Shown here: positions 19,155-27,951 of the stretch, piece by piece
Layout: the number at the start of each line of letters is the position of its first letter
Numbering within the stretch: position 1 is the first letter of the stretch
From: Vulcanimicrobiota bacterium
GTDB lineage: Bacteria; Vulcanimicrobiota; Vulcanimicrobiia; Vulcanimicrobiales; Vulcanimicrobiaceae
Direction of reading: 5' to 3'
DNA length: 64,000 nucleotides
Assembly (NCBI GenBank): GCA_003140855.1
Contig: PLLF01000059.1
Span: 29,686 to 93,685 of the forward strand
Position numbers and translations under genes: made by a program
The notes under the pieces: generated by a model
What the model was told of the DNA's origin: nothing
What the model saw: the letters and a program-made list of their open reading frames with translations, nothing else
Database searches by the model: none

Positions 19155-19436
19155 TTAAATGGCGGGCGTTAGATCGTTGTTCTCTTCAATCCGCAACATA
19201 CGTATGTCCCGAACACAAGAGCCAAACCAGTCGAAACGCTTGGAAAGTTCCTGAATTGCAAGAACGCAGGTTACCGGCGTTACGCGCTCGTCTCCAAAAT
19301 ACACACAACCTTGGCGCCAGCTAAAACCATGCTCTTCCAACACCGCCCTCACGTCGAAGTACGCATTGTTCCAAGACGCCGCCGGATAGGCAGTCTTAAG
19401 GACGTCGGTATCTAGGTCAAAAGCTATCGCATACAT
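19155..19436 (-). CDS. vapD: VapD-family (Cas2-like fold) endoribonuclease
   Basis: MYAIAFDLDTDVLKTAYPAASWNNAYFDVRAVLEEHGFSWRQGCVYFGDE...WFGSCVRDIRMLRIEENNDLTPAI; start at M4 of the ORF, GGGAG SD 8 nt upstream. Confidence 0.88.
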   Translation of the reverse strand: MYAIAFDLDTDVLKTAYPAASWNNAYFDVRAVLEEHGFSWRQGCVYFGDERVTPVTCVLAIQELSKRFDWFGSCVRDIRMLRIEENNDLTPAI

Positions 19437-19444
19437 TCGGCGCA

Positions 19445-19501
19445 CTCCCGTCGGCGGCGGCGGGAGATCTACGGGAGATCTAATTGTAGGTTCATCTCCC
19501 G
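19445..19501 (-). promoter_or_regulatory. vapD 5'-UTR/operator: direct plus inverted repeat including the SD
   Basis: + strand: CTCCCG 19445-19450 (SD complement), CGGGAGATCTA 19461-19471 and 19472-19482, ATCTCCCG 19494-19501. Confidence 0.65.
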
Positions 19502-19552
19502 ATCATCATATCACGCGGATAAGTGCCGACGGAAAGACCTTGGAGCGTTTTC

Positions 19553-21019
19553 CTAGGTCGATGGATACCAGCGTAGATCGGGTTGGCGGGCCGCACGCGT
19601 CTCGTCGAGCCGGCCGACTACCGTGGTTACCGGCGCCGCCAAAATTTGCTCGGGATCGCGCTTGGCCGTTTCCACGATGTCGCGCAGCGCATCCACAAAT
19701 GCGTCGAGCGTTTCCTTTGACTCAGTTTCAGTCGGCTCGATCATCAGACATTCGGGGACGATGAGCGGAAAGTAGATCGTCGGCGCCATGTAGCCGCGGT
19801 CGAGCAGGGCTTTGGCGATATCCAGGGCGCGCACGCCGGTCGCCTTCTTCAGCTCCTGCGCGGAGGCGACAAACTCGTGGCGGCACGTCTCGTCGTACGG
19901 CGTCTCCAAAAACTCGCGAATCTTAACGCGCATGTAGTTGGCGTTGAGCACGGCGAGTTGCGAAACTTTCGTCAGCCCCTCCGCGCCGTTTGCATAGATG
20001 TACGCCAGCGCGCGAACGATGTGCGCAAAGTTCGACCAGAACGAACGCATCGGCCCGATGCTTTTCGGCACATCGAAATCAAGAACGAACGAATCATTCT
20101 TCTTACGGACGTACGGCGTCGGCAAGAAGTTTACCAGCTGCTTTGCGACGCCGAGCGGGCCCGCGCCTGCGCCGCCGCCGCCGTGCGGAATGGTAAACGT
20201 CTTGTGCAGATTCAGGTGCATGAGGTCGAAGCCCATGTCGCCCGGCCGCGCATTGCCCATGAGCGCATTGGCGTTGGCGCCGTCGTAGTAGCACAAACCA
20301 CCGGCTTCGTGCACTGCGCGCGTGATCTCGTGCACGTGATCCTCGAATAGGCCGAGCGTGTTGGGATTGGTCATCATGCAAACCGCGGTGTCGTCGCCCA
20401 ATACTTTCTTTAACTCGTCGACGCTGACGCGCCCGCGCTTGTCACTCTTAAGCGAAATGACTTTGAAGCCGCACATCGCAGCCGAAGCCGGGTTGGTGCC
20501 GTGCGCGGTGTCCGGAACGATAACTTTGTCGCGCTTGGTTTCACCACGAGCTTTGAAATACGCCTTGGCGATCAGCAGCGCGGCCAGCTCGGCATGCGCG
20601 CCCGCCGCCGGATTGAGCGAAAAAGCCGCCATCCCGAAAAGCGAGCACAGGCTGCGTTCGAGCTCCCACATGATGCGCAGCGCGCCTTGCGCGAACGCGT
20701 CAGGCGTATACGGATGGAGGTCGCGCAGTGCGGGCAAACTAGCCATCGCATCGTTGACGCGCGGGTTGTACTTCATCGTGCACGAGCCGAGCGGATAGAA
20801 ACCGACATCGATCCCGAACGTGCGCTGTGACAGCCGCGTGAAGTGGCGAACCACGTCCATCTCGCTGTTGTCGGGAATCGGCAAATCGTCGCGCAGCGCT
20901 TCGCGCGGTAAGAATTCGCTTAACTGTTTTCCGCGCGCAAAATAGCGGTTCGCGCGGCCGTCTTGTCCGGATTCGAAGATGAGGGGCGATGCGGTGTGGT
21001 CAGACACGGGCGTGGACAT
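19553..21019 (-). CDS. gcvPB: Glycine dehydrogenase (decarboxylating) subunit 2
   Basis: YPLGSCTMKYNPR, PDTAHGTNPASAAMCGF, YYDGANANALMG, DLMHLNLHKTFTIPHGGGGAGAGPLGV (PLP lysine). Confidence 0.97.
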   Translation of the reverse strand: MSTPVSDHTASPLIFESGQDGRANRYFARGKQLSEFLPREALRDDLPIPDNSEMDVVRHFTRLSQRTFGIDVGFYPLGSCTMKYNPRVNDAMASLPALRDLHPYTPDAFAQGALRIMWELERSLCSLFGMAAFSLNPAAGAHAELAALLIAKAYFKARGETKRDKVIVPDTAHGTNPASAAMCGFKVISLKSDKRGRVSVDELKKVLGDDTAVCMMTNPNTLGLFEDHVHEITRAVHEAGGLCYYDGANANALMGNARPGDMGFDLMHLNLHKTFTIPHGGGGAGAGPLGVAKQLVNFLPTPYVRKKNDSFVLDFDVPKSIGPMRSFWSNFAHIVRALAYIYANGAEGLTKVSQLAVLNANYMRVKIREFLETPYDETCRHEFVASAQELKKATGVRALDIAKALLDRGYMAPTIYFPLIVPECLMIEPTETESKETLDAFVDALRDIVETAKRDPEQILAAPVTTVVGRLDETRAARQPDLRWYPST

Positions 21020-22361
21020 GTACGACCTCTTGCAAAGCTTTGGCGAGCATTTGGATGTCCTGCGTCGTCGTCATCTCCGTGGCGGCCATCAAAATGCAAT
21101 TCGCATACTCGGGATAGTAGCGCCCGAGATCGACTCCGCCCAAAATGCCGCGCTGCTCAAGCTTTGCGAGCGCGTGCTTCGCAGGTTGATGCACGCACAC
21201 GACGATTTCGTTGAAATGCGGCGCCGTGAAATTTAGCGAGCAACCGTCAATCGCCTCGACCGCGTCTGCCAACTCGCGCGTGCACTGCAGATTCGCAGCC
21301 GCCACATCGCGCAAACCGGTCTTCCCGACCAGCGCGAGATACATCGTCGCGATCAGCGCGCAGTGCGCTTGGTTCGTGCAAATGTTGGAAGTGGCGCGTT
21401 CCCGGCGAATGTGCTGTTCGCGCGCCTGCAAGGTTAAGACGTAGCCTTCCTTGCCGTTGGAATCAACGGTCTTGCCGGCCAGCCGTCCTGGAATGCGGCG
21501 CAAATGCTCTTTGGTGGAAGCGATGAACCCGACGTACGGCCCGCCGTATGCCATCGGCACGCCGAAGCTCTGCGCTTCACCCGCTACGATGCCCGCGCCC
21601 CACTGCGCGGGTACTTGCAGCGCGCCCAGCGAGAGCGCTTCGGCAACCACCGCCACCAAAACCGTGCCGCTAGCTTTCAATGCGGCTTGTTCGGCCCCGC
21701 CGGGTGTGTCGATGACGCCGAAAAAATTCGGCGACTGCAGCGCGACGCACGCGTACTCCTTGGTCGCAGCCACGCGCGCGAGCTCGCTGAGATCCGTCGT
21801 GCCGTCTTCCGCGATCGGCAACTCTTCGATTGCCACGTCCAAGCCATCGCAATATGTTTTCAAAACCGCGCGATAGTTCGGATGAACCGCGCGCGAGACG
21901 AGTACTTTTTGCCGCCCGTTTGCATTGATGGCCATGATGGCCGCTTCGGCCAGCGCCGTTGCGCCGTCGTAGACCGAAGCGTTGGCGATATCCATACCCG
22001 TCAGCAAACAGATGTAGGTTTGCCACTCGTAAATGGCTTGCAAGTAGCCTTGCGATACTTCGGCTTGATATGGCGTATACGCCGTCAGAAACTCGCCGCG
22101 CATCGCGAGCGCAGTGATTGCCGGTGGTGCGTAATGACGGTAGCTGCCCGCGCCTAAAAAAGAAACGCATGAAGCGCCGGCGTTCATCCGCGCGAGCTCC
22201 TCGAAGCGGCGCACGATCTCCGTTTCCGGAAGCGCGGGCACCACGTCGAGCTTTTCGCGCAGTTTGACCGCGTCGGGCACGCGCAGCAGCGCGTCGAGCG
22301 AATCAACGCCGACCGCTTGCAGCATCTGCGCGATATCGCGCTCGGTATGGGGCGTGTACAA
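21000..22361 (-). CDS. gcvPA: Glycine dehydrogenase (decarboxylating) subunit 1
   Basis: SFLGAGSYRHYAPPAI, FLTAYTPYQAEVSQGYLQAIYEWQT, YDGATALAEA, GRLAGKTVDSNGKEGYVLTLQAREQHIRRERATSNICTNQ. Confidence 0.97.
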   Translation of the reverse strand: MYTPHTERDIAQMLQAVGVDSLDALLRVPDAVKLREKLDVVPALPETEIVRRFEELARMNAGASCVSFLGAGSYRHYAPPAITALAMRGEFLTAYTPYQAEVSQGYLQAIYEWQTYICLLTGMDIANASVYDGATALAEAAIMAINANGRQKVLVSRAVHPNYRAVLKTYCDGLDVAIEELPIAEDGTTDLSELARVAATKEYACVALQSPNFFGVIDTPGGAEQAALKASGTVLVAVVAEALSLGALQVPAQWGAGIVAGEAQSFGVPMAYGGPYVGFIASTKEHLRRIPGRLAGKTVDSNGKEGYVLTLQAREQHIRRERATSNICTNQAHCALIATMYLALVGKTGLRDVAAANLQCTRELADAVEAIDGCSLNFTAPHFNEIVVCVHQPAKHALAKLEQRGILGGVDLGRYYPEYANCILMAATEMTTTQDIQMLAKALQEVVHVHARV

Positions 22362-22364
22362 GGG

Positions 22365-22748
22365 TTAGCTCTCTTTGACGAAACTTTCGTAATCGGAGGC
22401 CGACAATAAGCCGGCGCTCTGCGAGTCGCCCGGAAGCTTGAGCTTGAAGAGCCAGCCGCCCTCAAACGGTTCGCGGTTAACGAGCGCGGGATCGTTTTCG
22501 AGGCCCGTGTTGACTTCAAGCACCTCGCCGCCGACCGGCGTAAAAAGATCCGAGACGGCCTTCACAGACTCAACCACGCCGACCGGCCCGAATTGCGCCA
22601 CCTGTGCTCCGACCTTCGGTAATTCGACGTAGACGATGTCCCCGAGCGAATCTTGCGCGTAATCGGTGATACCGACCGTCGCGCGATCGCCGTCGATCTT
22701 CACCCATTCGTGCTCTTTACTGTAAAGCAGGCCTTCAGGCTGCGCCAA
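22365..22748 (-). CDS. gcvH: Glycine cleavage system H protein
   Basis: LYSKEHEWVKIDGDRATVGITDYAQDSLGDIVYVELP...GVVESVKAVSDLFTPVGGEV (lipoyl Lys). Confidence 0.97.
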   Translation of the reverse strand: MAQPEGLLYSKEHEWVKIDGDRATVGITDYAQDSLGDIVYVELPKVGAQVAQFGPVGVVESVKAVSDLFTPVGGEVLEVNTGLENDPALVNREPFEGGWLFKLKLPGDSQSAGLLSASDYESFVKES

Positions 22749-23838
22749 TTTTGTAGCTCCTCTTATAAAATGGAAGCTCTACGACTTTCGCGCCGTAGGC
22801 GGTCCCGCGAATGTGAACCACTACGTCCGTGCCGGGAGTTGCGGCTTCCTTTTCCACCAGCGCAGTTCCGATGCTCTTGTTCCCGACCGAGGGTCCGATC
22901 GATCCGCTGCGGATCTCGCCTACGCGCTTCTCGCCCAGAAAAACGTGATAGCCTTCGCGCACCGGCGCGCGCCCGTCCATGACGATCCCCACGATGCGTG
23001 GATAATCGTCCGCACGCTGTTGCGCCTCAAGCGCGGCTTTCCCGACGAAATCGGGTTTGTCCATTTTCACGACCCAATTCAAGCCGGCTTGCAACGGCGT
23101 GATTTCTTCGGTCAGCTCGTGCCCGTACAGCGGCATGCCGGCTTCCAAGCGCAACGCGTCGCGCGCTCCCAACCCGGCCGGAACCAAGCCTGCCGCCGCG
23201 TTGTCCGCCAAAAGTTTGGTCCAGATCTCGGGCGCATCGGCTCCGTCGACAAAGAGCTCGAAGCCGTCTTCGCCCGTGTAACCGGTTCGCGCAATCACCG
23301 CTTTCTTGCCGTACACGTTGCCTTCCGTACAAAAATAATACTTGAGCGCGTTCACATCCACATCGGCATGCGGCTTGAGCATTGACGCCGAGCGCGGCCC
23401 TTGGATGGCGATGAGCGCGTTACGGCCGTGCAGCGAGGTGAGTTTCACGCCCGATGATCCGGCGCTCGCGTTGAGGAGCTGCCACATCTTGTCGGCGTTG
23501 CCGGCGTTGACGACCAGCAGCCAGCGGTCGGGAAGTCTGTAGAAAATGACGTCGTCATGCGCGCCGCCGTGTTCGTTGGTAAAAATATTGTAGCGCGCTT
23601 GCCACGGTTTCATGGTCGGTACCGCATTGACGGTCAGCCGGTTCGCCCATTCTGGAACCGCATCGCCTTCCAAAATGAATTGGCCCATGTGCGAAAGATC
23701 GAAGAGACCCGCCGAGTGGCGCACCGCTTCGTGCTCTTTGAGAATGCTCACGTACTGGACGGGCATGTCGAAGCCGCCGAATGGAATCAGCCGGGCACGC
23801 AGCTTGACGTGCTCGTCGTAAAGGGCAGTACGTTTCAT
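22735..23838 (-). CDS. gcvT: Glycine cleavage system aminomethyltransferase
   Basis: MKRTALYDEHVKLRARLIPFGGFDMPVQY..., RTGYTGEDGFELFVDG; start ATG at 23838, not 24090. Confidence 0.96.
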   Translation of the reverse strand: MKRTALYDEHVKLRARLIPFGGFDMPVQYVSILKEHEAVRHSAGLFDLSHMGQFILEGDAVPEWANRLTVNAVPTMKPWQARYNIFTNEHGGAHDDVIFYRLPDRWLLVVNAGNADKMWQLLNASAGSSGVKLTSLHGRNALIAIQGPRSASMLKPHADVDVNALKYYFCTEGNVYGKKAVIARTGYTGEDGFELFVDGADAPEIWTKLLADNAAAGLVPAGLGARDALRLEAGMPLYGHELTEEITPLQAGLNWVVKMDKPDFVGKAALEAQQRADDYPRIVGIVMDGRAPVREGYHVFLGEKRVGEIRSGSIGPSVGNKSIGTALVEKEAATPGTDVVVHIRGTAYGAKVVELPFYKRSYKIGAA

Positions 23839-24272
23839 TTTTTCTTTGGCTTTTCGCTCGGGTAGGTGTTCAAGTAGTTGAGCGTCGAGTGCGCGACCAC
23901 TTTTTCGCCGCTTCGGACGATGACTTCGCCGTAACAGATGCGCCGTCCGGCCCGCAGCACGGTGGCCTCCGCAACGAGATCGTCCGGCCCAACCGCCGGA
24001 GCCAAGAAATTGCACTGCAGCGAAACGGTCGTCGTATCTTGGTCGCGCCCGTAAATTGAAGCGAGCGCAACGTAAAAAACCGTGTCGCATAGGCTCACGA
24101 TCGCGCCGCCGTGCACCGCGCCGGTGCCGTTGGAAATCTGCGAGCGGTAGGGCATGCGCATAACTGCGCGGCCCTTTTCGACGCTTTCGAGCTTGAGATC
24201 GAGCAACTCTACGAAATGCGAGCGCGCCTTATCCCACTGCCGGCGCACCGAATCCTGATCGATCGAGCTCAA
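23835..24272 (-). CDS. PaaI-family hotdog thioesterase
   Basis: GTGAVHGGAIVSLCDTVFYVALAS hotdog motif; overlaps gcvT by 4 nt. Confidence 0.85.
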   Translation of the reverse strand: MSSIDQDSVRRQWDKARSHFVELLDLKLESVEKGRAVMRMPYRSQISNGTGAVHGGAIVSLCDTVFYVALASIYGRDQDTTTVSLQCNFLAPAVGPDDLVAEATVLRAGRRICYGEVIVRSGEKVVAHSTLNYLNTYPSEKPKKK

Positions 24273-25156
24273 AACGTTTCTCCGCCTTGAGCGAGCGCGC
24301 GCCGCAAATAGAGCGGCAGCGCGAAGATGCGGCGATGCGTTTGGGCGTCGTAAAAGAAATTCTCTCCGCGCAGCTCGCTGCAGTACGGCTCGATTTGCCC
24401 TTCATCCAGCCGCGACAGATCCACACCATCGCTGCAGGCGATGAACGCCCAATCGTTATCGAACGCCGGCACGTGTGTGTAATAGGAAGCGACGTGTTTG
24501 TAGTGCTTGCGCAGGGTGCGCGCCATCTTCGCGTGCAGCGAGAGGTTGTGAAATCCCGCGGTGCTGGCTTGCAGTACGTAGATCCCGCCCGGCGCGAGCC
24601 GGTTTTTGATGTCGCGGAAAACGGCATCGCAAAATAACGGATTGCTCGGAGAATCTTCCAGCGGCTCGGTCAGATCGGAAATGATCACGCCGTAGCGGTC
24701 TTTGTCTTCAGCCAGAAATTTTAGCGCGTCGCCGATGATCACGCGCGCGCGCGGCTCGCCGAACGCACCGGCGGACCACTCGGGCAAGTACTGCTTGGAA
24801 AGTTCGACCACTTCGCCGTCGATGTCGACCATCGTCGCGCGACGCACGGCGGGATGGCGCAAGACCTCGCGCAGCGTCGCGCCCTCGCCACCGCCGAGAA
24901 TCAGCACCTCGGAGCAATCGGGAGCGCCCGCCATCGCGGGATGCACCAGCGCTTCGTGATAGATCCTTTCGTCGGCTTGGGAGCTCTGCGTGTCGCCGTC
25001 GAGGATCAGCATTTTGCCGAAGACGGGCGTTTCGATGATTCCGATATCTTGAAATTGCGATCGCCCGGCGTAGTAAACGCGAGCAACGGCGTGGTGGTGC
25101 TGCTCGGTCGGAGCGAACTGCTCGACATACCACTGCCAGTTTTCGGTCTTCGGCAT
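24269..25156 (-). CDS. speE: Polyamine aminopropyltransferase (spermidine synthase)
   Basis: ILDGDTQSSQADERIYHEALVHPAM, VLILGGGEGATLREVLRH, VVELSKQYLPEW, DVIISDLTEP-like motif; start M at 25156. Confidence 0.95.
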   Translation of the reverse strand: MPKTENWQWYVEQFAPTEQHHHAVARVYYAGRSQFQDIGIIETPVFGKMLILDGDTQSSQADERIYHEALVHPAMAGAPDCSEVLILGGGEGATLREVLRHPAVRRATMVDIDGEVVELSKQYLPEWSAGAFGEPRARVIIGDALKFLAEDKDRYGVIISDLTEPLEDSPSNPLFCDAVFRDIKNRLAPGGIYVLQASTAGFHNLSLHAKMARTLRKHYKHVASYYTHVPAFDNDWAFIACSDGVDLSRLDEGQIEPYCSELRGENFFYDAQTHRRIFALPLYLRRALAQGGETF

Positions 25157-25176
25157 GACCAAATAAAAACCGCGGT

Positions 25177-25662
25177 TTACGCGGTTCGCTGACGATCTTT
25201 TGCTTCGGTTGCGGTTACGACGTGGGTGAAGGTTCCGTTTTTTGCTTCGATCCCTCGCTTGAATTCGGTCGTCAACATTCGCTTCGCGGAAAGAACCTTG
25301 GCGGCGTGCAGACAAGCGAGCCAGGGATCCGTGTGGTCGCCGCACGTATAGAAGTCCATCGCGGCGTACTTTTTTTCAGGCCAGGTGTGAATCGAAAGAT
25401 GCGACTCTGCCAGGATGACGGTGCCCGAAACGCCCTGCGGCTCGAACCGGTGAAAAGAACTCTCCAAGATGGTCGCGTGCGCGATTCTCGCGGCGGCGAT
25501 CATCATATTCTGGACGCCGTCCAGGTCCGAAAGGGCCACCGGGTCACACCCCGAGAGTTCGCACACAATGTGCGTACCGAGTGCTTTCAATTTTTTGCGC
25601 TCTCCTCGCCTTGGGGGAATCCCACCTCCGGACATGTCGGCTGGCGCCTGCAGTGCAGTCAC
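25177..25662 (-). CDS. speD: S-adenosylmethionine decarboxylase proenzyme
   Basis: LAESHLSIHTWPEKKYAAMDFYTCG pyruvoyl cleavage site; ALGTHIVCELSGCD. Confidence 0.95.
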   Translation of the reverse strand: MTALQAPADMSGGGIPPRRGERKKLKALGTHIVCELSGCDPVALSDLDGVQNMMIAAARIAHATILESSFHRFEPQGVSGTVILAESHLSIHTWPEKKYAAMDFYTCGDHTDPWLACLHAAKVLSAKRMLTTEFKRGIEAKNGTFTHVVTATEAKDRQRTA

Positions 25663-25752
25663 GTCCCCGACCTATCGGCGAGCTCTTGCCGGCGCTTTCG
25701 GTGCGCGTGCGACTCGCCGCTATAGCGCGTAAGGGCGCGCCTCCCATAACCG

Positions 25753-25782
25753 CGAGCTCCTGCCTTTTAAAAAAGGAGCTCG
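25753..25782 (-). repeat. 9-bp perfect inverted repeat at the predicted speD transcript 5' end
   Basis: CGAGCTCCT 25753-25761 / AGGAGCTCG 25774-25782. Confidence 0.6.
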
Positions 25783-25787
25783 GGAGT

Positions 25788-25816
25788 AGAATAGCCCGTA
25801 TCGCCCCGACTGTAAA
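25788..25816 (-). promoter_or_regulatory. Predicted sigma70 promoter for the speD-gcv gene cluster
   Basis: Minus strand TTTACA (25816-25811), 17 nt, TATTCT (25793-25788). Confidence 0.6.
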
Positions 25817-25990
25817 GGATTTATTCGCAAATTCTGCGTCCGTATAAAATACGAGCTGTCAAGCGCAGCTGTAAGGACTGCAAATCCGCCCAAAAACAGC
25901 CGTCCAGCGGTGCAAAGTGAAAGCGGTCGATCGCCCGCCACCCCTGGATGATGCAACCGTTTGGCGGCCTACTAGGGTCGATAGATAATT

Positions 25991-26038
25991 AAGATAGGCC
26001 TTCACTATCTTGACTATCGCTAAACGCTGACATACCTT
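25991..26038 (+). promoter_or_regulatory. sufB promoter with overlapping palindromic operator
   Basis: AAGATAG(7 nt)CTATCTT 25991-26011; TTGACT 26010-26015, 17 nt, TACCTT 26033-26038. Confidence 0.6.
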
Positions 26039-26046
26039 TATAAGAC

Positions 26047-27465
26047 ATGGCCACACAACTCAAGCCCGCCCAGCCCCTCATCGAGGAATACCGTCACGGG
26101 TTCCACGATTCCGAGGACAAGTACGTCTTTAAGTCCGAGAAGGGCCTGACGCGCGAGATCGTCGAGCGCATCAGCGAGATGAAGGGCGAGCCCGATTGGA
26201 TGCGCCAGTTCCGGCTCAAAGCTCTCGACGTATTTCTGAGCAAGCCGATGCCGACATGGGGCGACACCGAGCGTCTTGCCGAGATCGACTTCAGCGACAT
26301 CCACTATTTCGTGAAGTCGACCGATCAGGCCGAACGCTCGTGGGACGACGTCCCCGACGACATCAAAAAGACGTTCGACCGCCTGGGCATTCCCGAAGCC
26401 GAGCGCAAGTTTTTGGCCGGCGTTTCCGCGCAGTACGAATCCGAGGTCGTCTATCACAACGTAAACGAAGAGATCGAAAAACTCGGCGTGCTCTTCTGCG
26501 ACATGGATACGGCGGTCAAGAAGTACCCGGAGATCGTGCAGAAGTATTTGGCGACGATCATTCCGGTCGCCGACAACAAATTTGCCGCGCTCAACTCGGC
26601 GGTGTGGTCGGGCGGATCGTTTATCTATATTCCGCCGGGCGTCGAAGTGAAGCAGCCGCTCCAAGCCTACTTCCGCATCAACGCGGAAAACATGGGCCAG
26701 TTCGAGCGCACGCTTATCATCGCCGACAAGGGCTCGAAAGTTCATTACATCGAGGGTTGCACCGCGCCCAAGTTTTCAACGACTTCGCTGCACAGCGCCG
26801 TCGTCGAACTCGTCGCGCACGAAGATGCGTCCATCCGTTACACGACGATTCAAAACTGGTATCGCAACATTTTCAATCTCGTCACCAAACGCGCGATCGC
26901 GCACAAGAACGCGACCGTTGAATGGGTGGACGGCAACATCGGCTCGCGCCTGACCATGAAGTATCCGTCGATCTATCTGATGGGCGAGGGTGCGCGCGGC
27001 GAAGTGCTTTCGATGGCGTTCGCCGGCGAAGGCCAGCATCAAGACGCGGGCGCCAAAGTCATTCACGCGGCTCCGAATACCACCTCGATGGTGACCAACA
27101 AGTCGGTCAGCACGCACGGCGGCAAAACGACGTATCGCGGCTTGGTCGAAATCTTTCCGGGCGCGGTCGGCGCGAAGACGCGCGTAAAGTGCGACGCACT
27201 GATCATGGACGAGCAGTCGTCCAGCGACACCAAGCCGACGATGAAAATCCACGAGCAGCGTTCGACCGTCGAACACGAAGCCAGCGTCAGCAAAATCGGT
27301 GAGGAACAACTTTTCTACGCGATGAGCCGCGGCTTGAACGAAGCCGATGCGACCGCGCTGATCGTCAACGGTTTCTTCGACTTCTTCGTCAAGGAATTGC
27401 CGATGGAATACGCCGTCGAGTTAAACCGCCTGGTCAAAATGGAAATGGAAGGCTCCGTCGGCTAA
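26047..27465 (+). CDS. sufB: Fe-S cluster assembly protein SufB
   Basis: 472 aa; [78 protein letters not shown]. Confidence 0.97.
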   Translation: MATQLKPAQPLIEEYRHGFHDSEDKYVFKSEKGLTREIVERISEMKGEPDWMRQFRLKALDVFLSKPMPTWGDTERLAEIDFSDIHYFVKSTDQAERSWDDVPDDIKKTFDRLGIPEAERKFLAGVSAQYESEVVYHNVNEEIEKLGVLFCDMDTAVKKYPEIVQKYLATIIPVADNKFAALNSAVWSGGSFIYIPPGVEVKQPLQAYFRINAENMGQFERTLIIADKGSKVHYIEGCTAPKFSTTSLHSAVVELVAHEDASIRYTTIQNWYRNIFNLVTKRAIAHKNATVEWVDGNIGSRLTMKYPSIYLMGEGARGEVLSMAFAGEGQHQDAGAKVIHAAPNTTSMVTNKSVSTHGGKTTYRGLVEIFPGAVGAKTRVKCDALIMDEQSSSDTKPTMKIHEQRSTVEHEASVSKIGEEQLFYAMSRGLNEADATALIVNGFFDFFVKELPMEYAVELNRLVKMEMEGSVG

Positions 27466-27488
27466 AGCGCACCGTGCTTGAATCTCTA

Positions 27489-27513
27489 GGCCGCCCGCAA
27501 GGGCGGCCTTTTT
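27489..27513 (+). terminator. Rho-independent terminator downstream of sufB
   Basis: GGCCGCCC-GCAA-GGGCGGCC followed by TTTTT. Confidence 0.88.
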
Positions 27514-27558
27514 CGTTGCCGAACGGCTACGTTCGCGCGTTGAGAGGAGTGGTGAATA

Positions 27559-27939
27559 GTGCAAACCGGCAAGAAAGATTGGATCCTGGGTGTAGACACG
27601 ACGACCTACCTGGTTAAGGACGTCGAGCGCGCCAAGAAATTCTATCGCGATGTGATGGGCTTGCCGCTAACGAGTGAGTTCGGCAATCAGGGCTGCGAGT
27701 TCGTGATGCCCGACAATACCGCGTTCAGCTTGTGGAAGATGGACGACGGGTCGTGGACGCAGGGGAACGGCGTGATGTTCTCCGTCGGCGACTTCGATGC
27801 GGCGGTGGATCGCTATCGGAAAGCGGGCGTGAAGATTGCTCCGGAGATGGAAGACACGCCGGCATGCAAGATGGGCTTCGCCGAGGATTCCGAAGGCAAC
27901 ACGTTCATCATTCACTTTCGAAAGAACGGACGCGACTAG
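27559..27939 (+). CDS. VOC-superfamily (glyoxalase-like) protein
   Basis: YLVKDVERAKKFYRDVMGLPL..., DSEGNTFIIHF. Confidence 0.85.
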   Translation: MQTGKKDWILGVDTTTYLVKDVERAKKFYRDVMGLPLTSEFGNQGCEFVMPDNTAFSLWKMDDGSWTQGNGVMFSVGDFDAAVDRYRKAGVKIAPEMEDTPACKMGFAEDSEGNTFIIHFRKNGRD

Positions 27940-27951
27940 AGCTCGCGAGCG

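Noticed and set aside
18973-19158. 61-aa ORF next to vapD as a VapX-type antitoxin
   Set aside because: It is convergent to vapD rather than in an operon with it, and reads better as a frame continuation of the upstream secreted gene; no similarity to VapX is recognisable.
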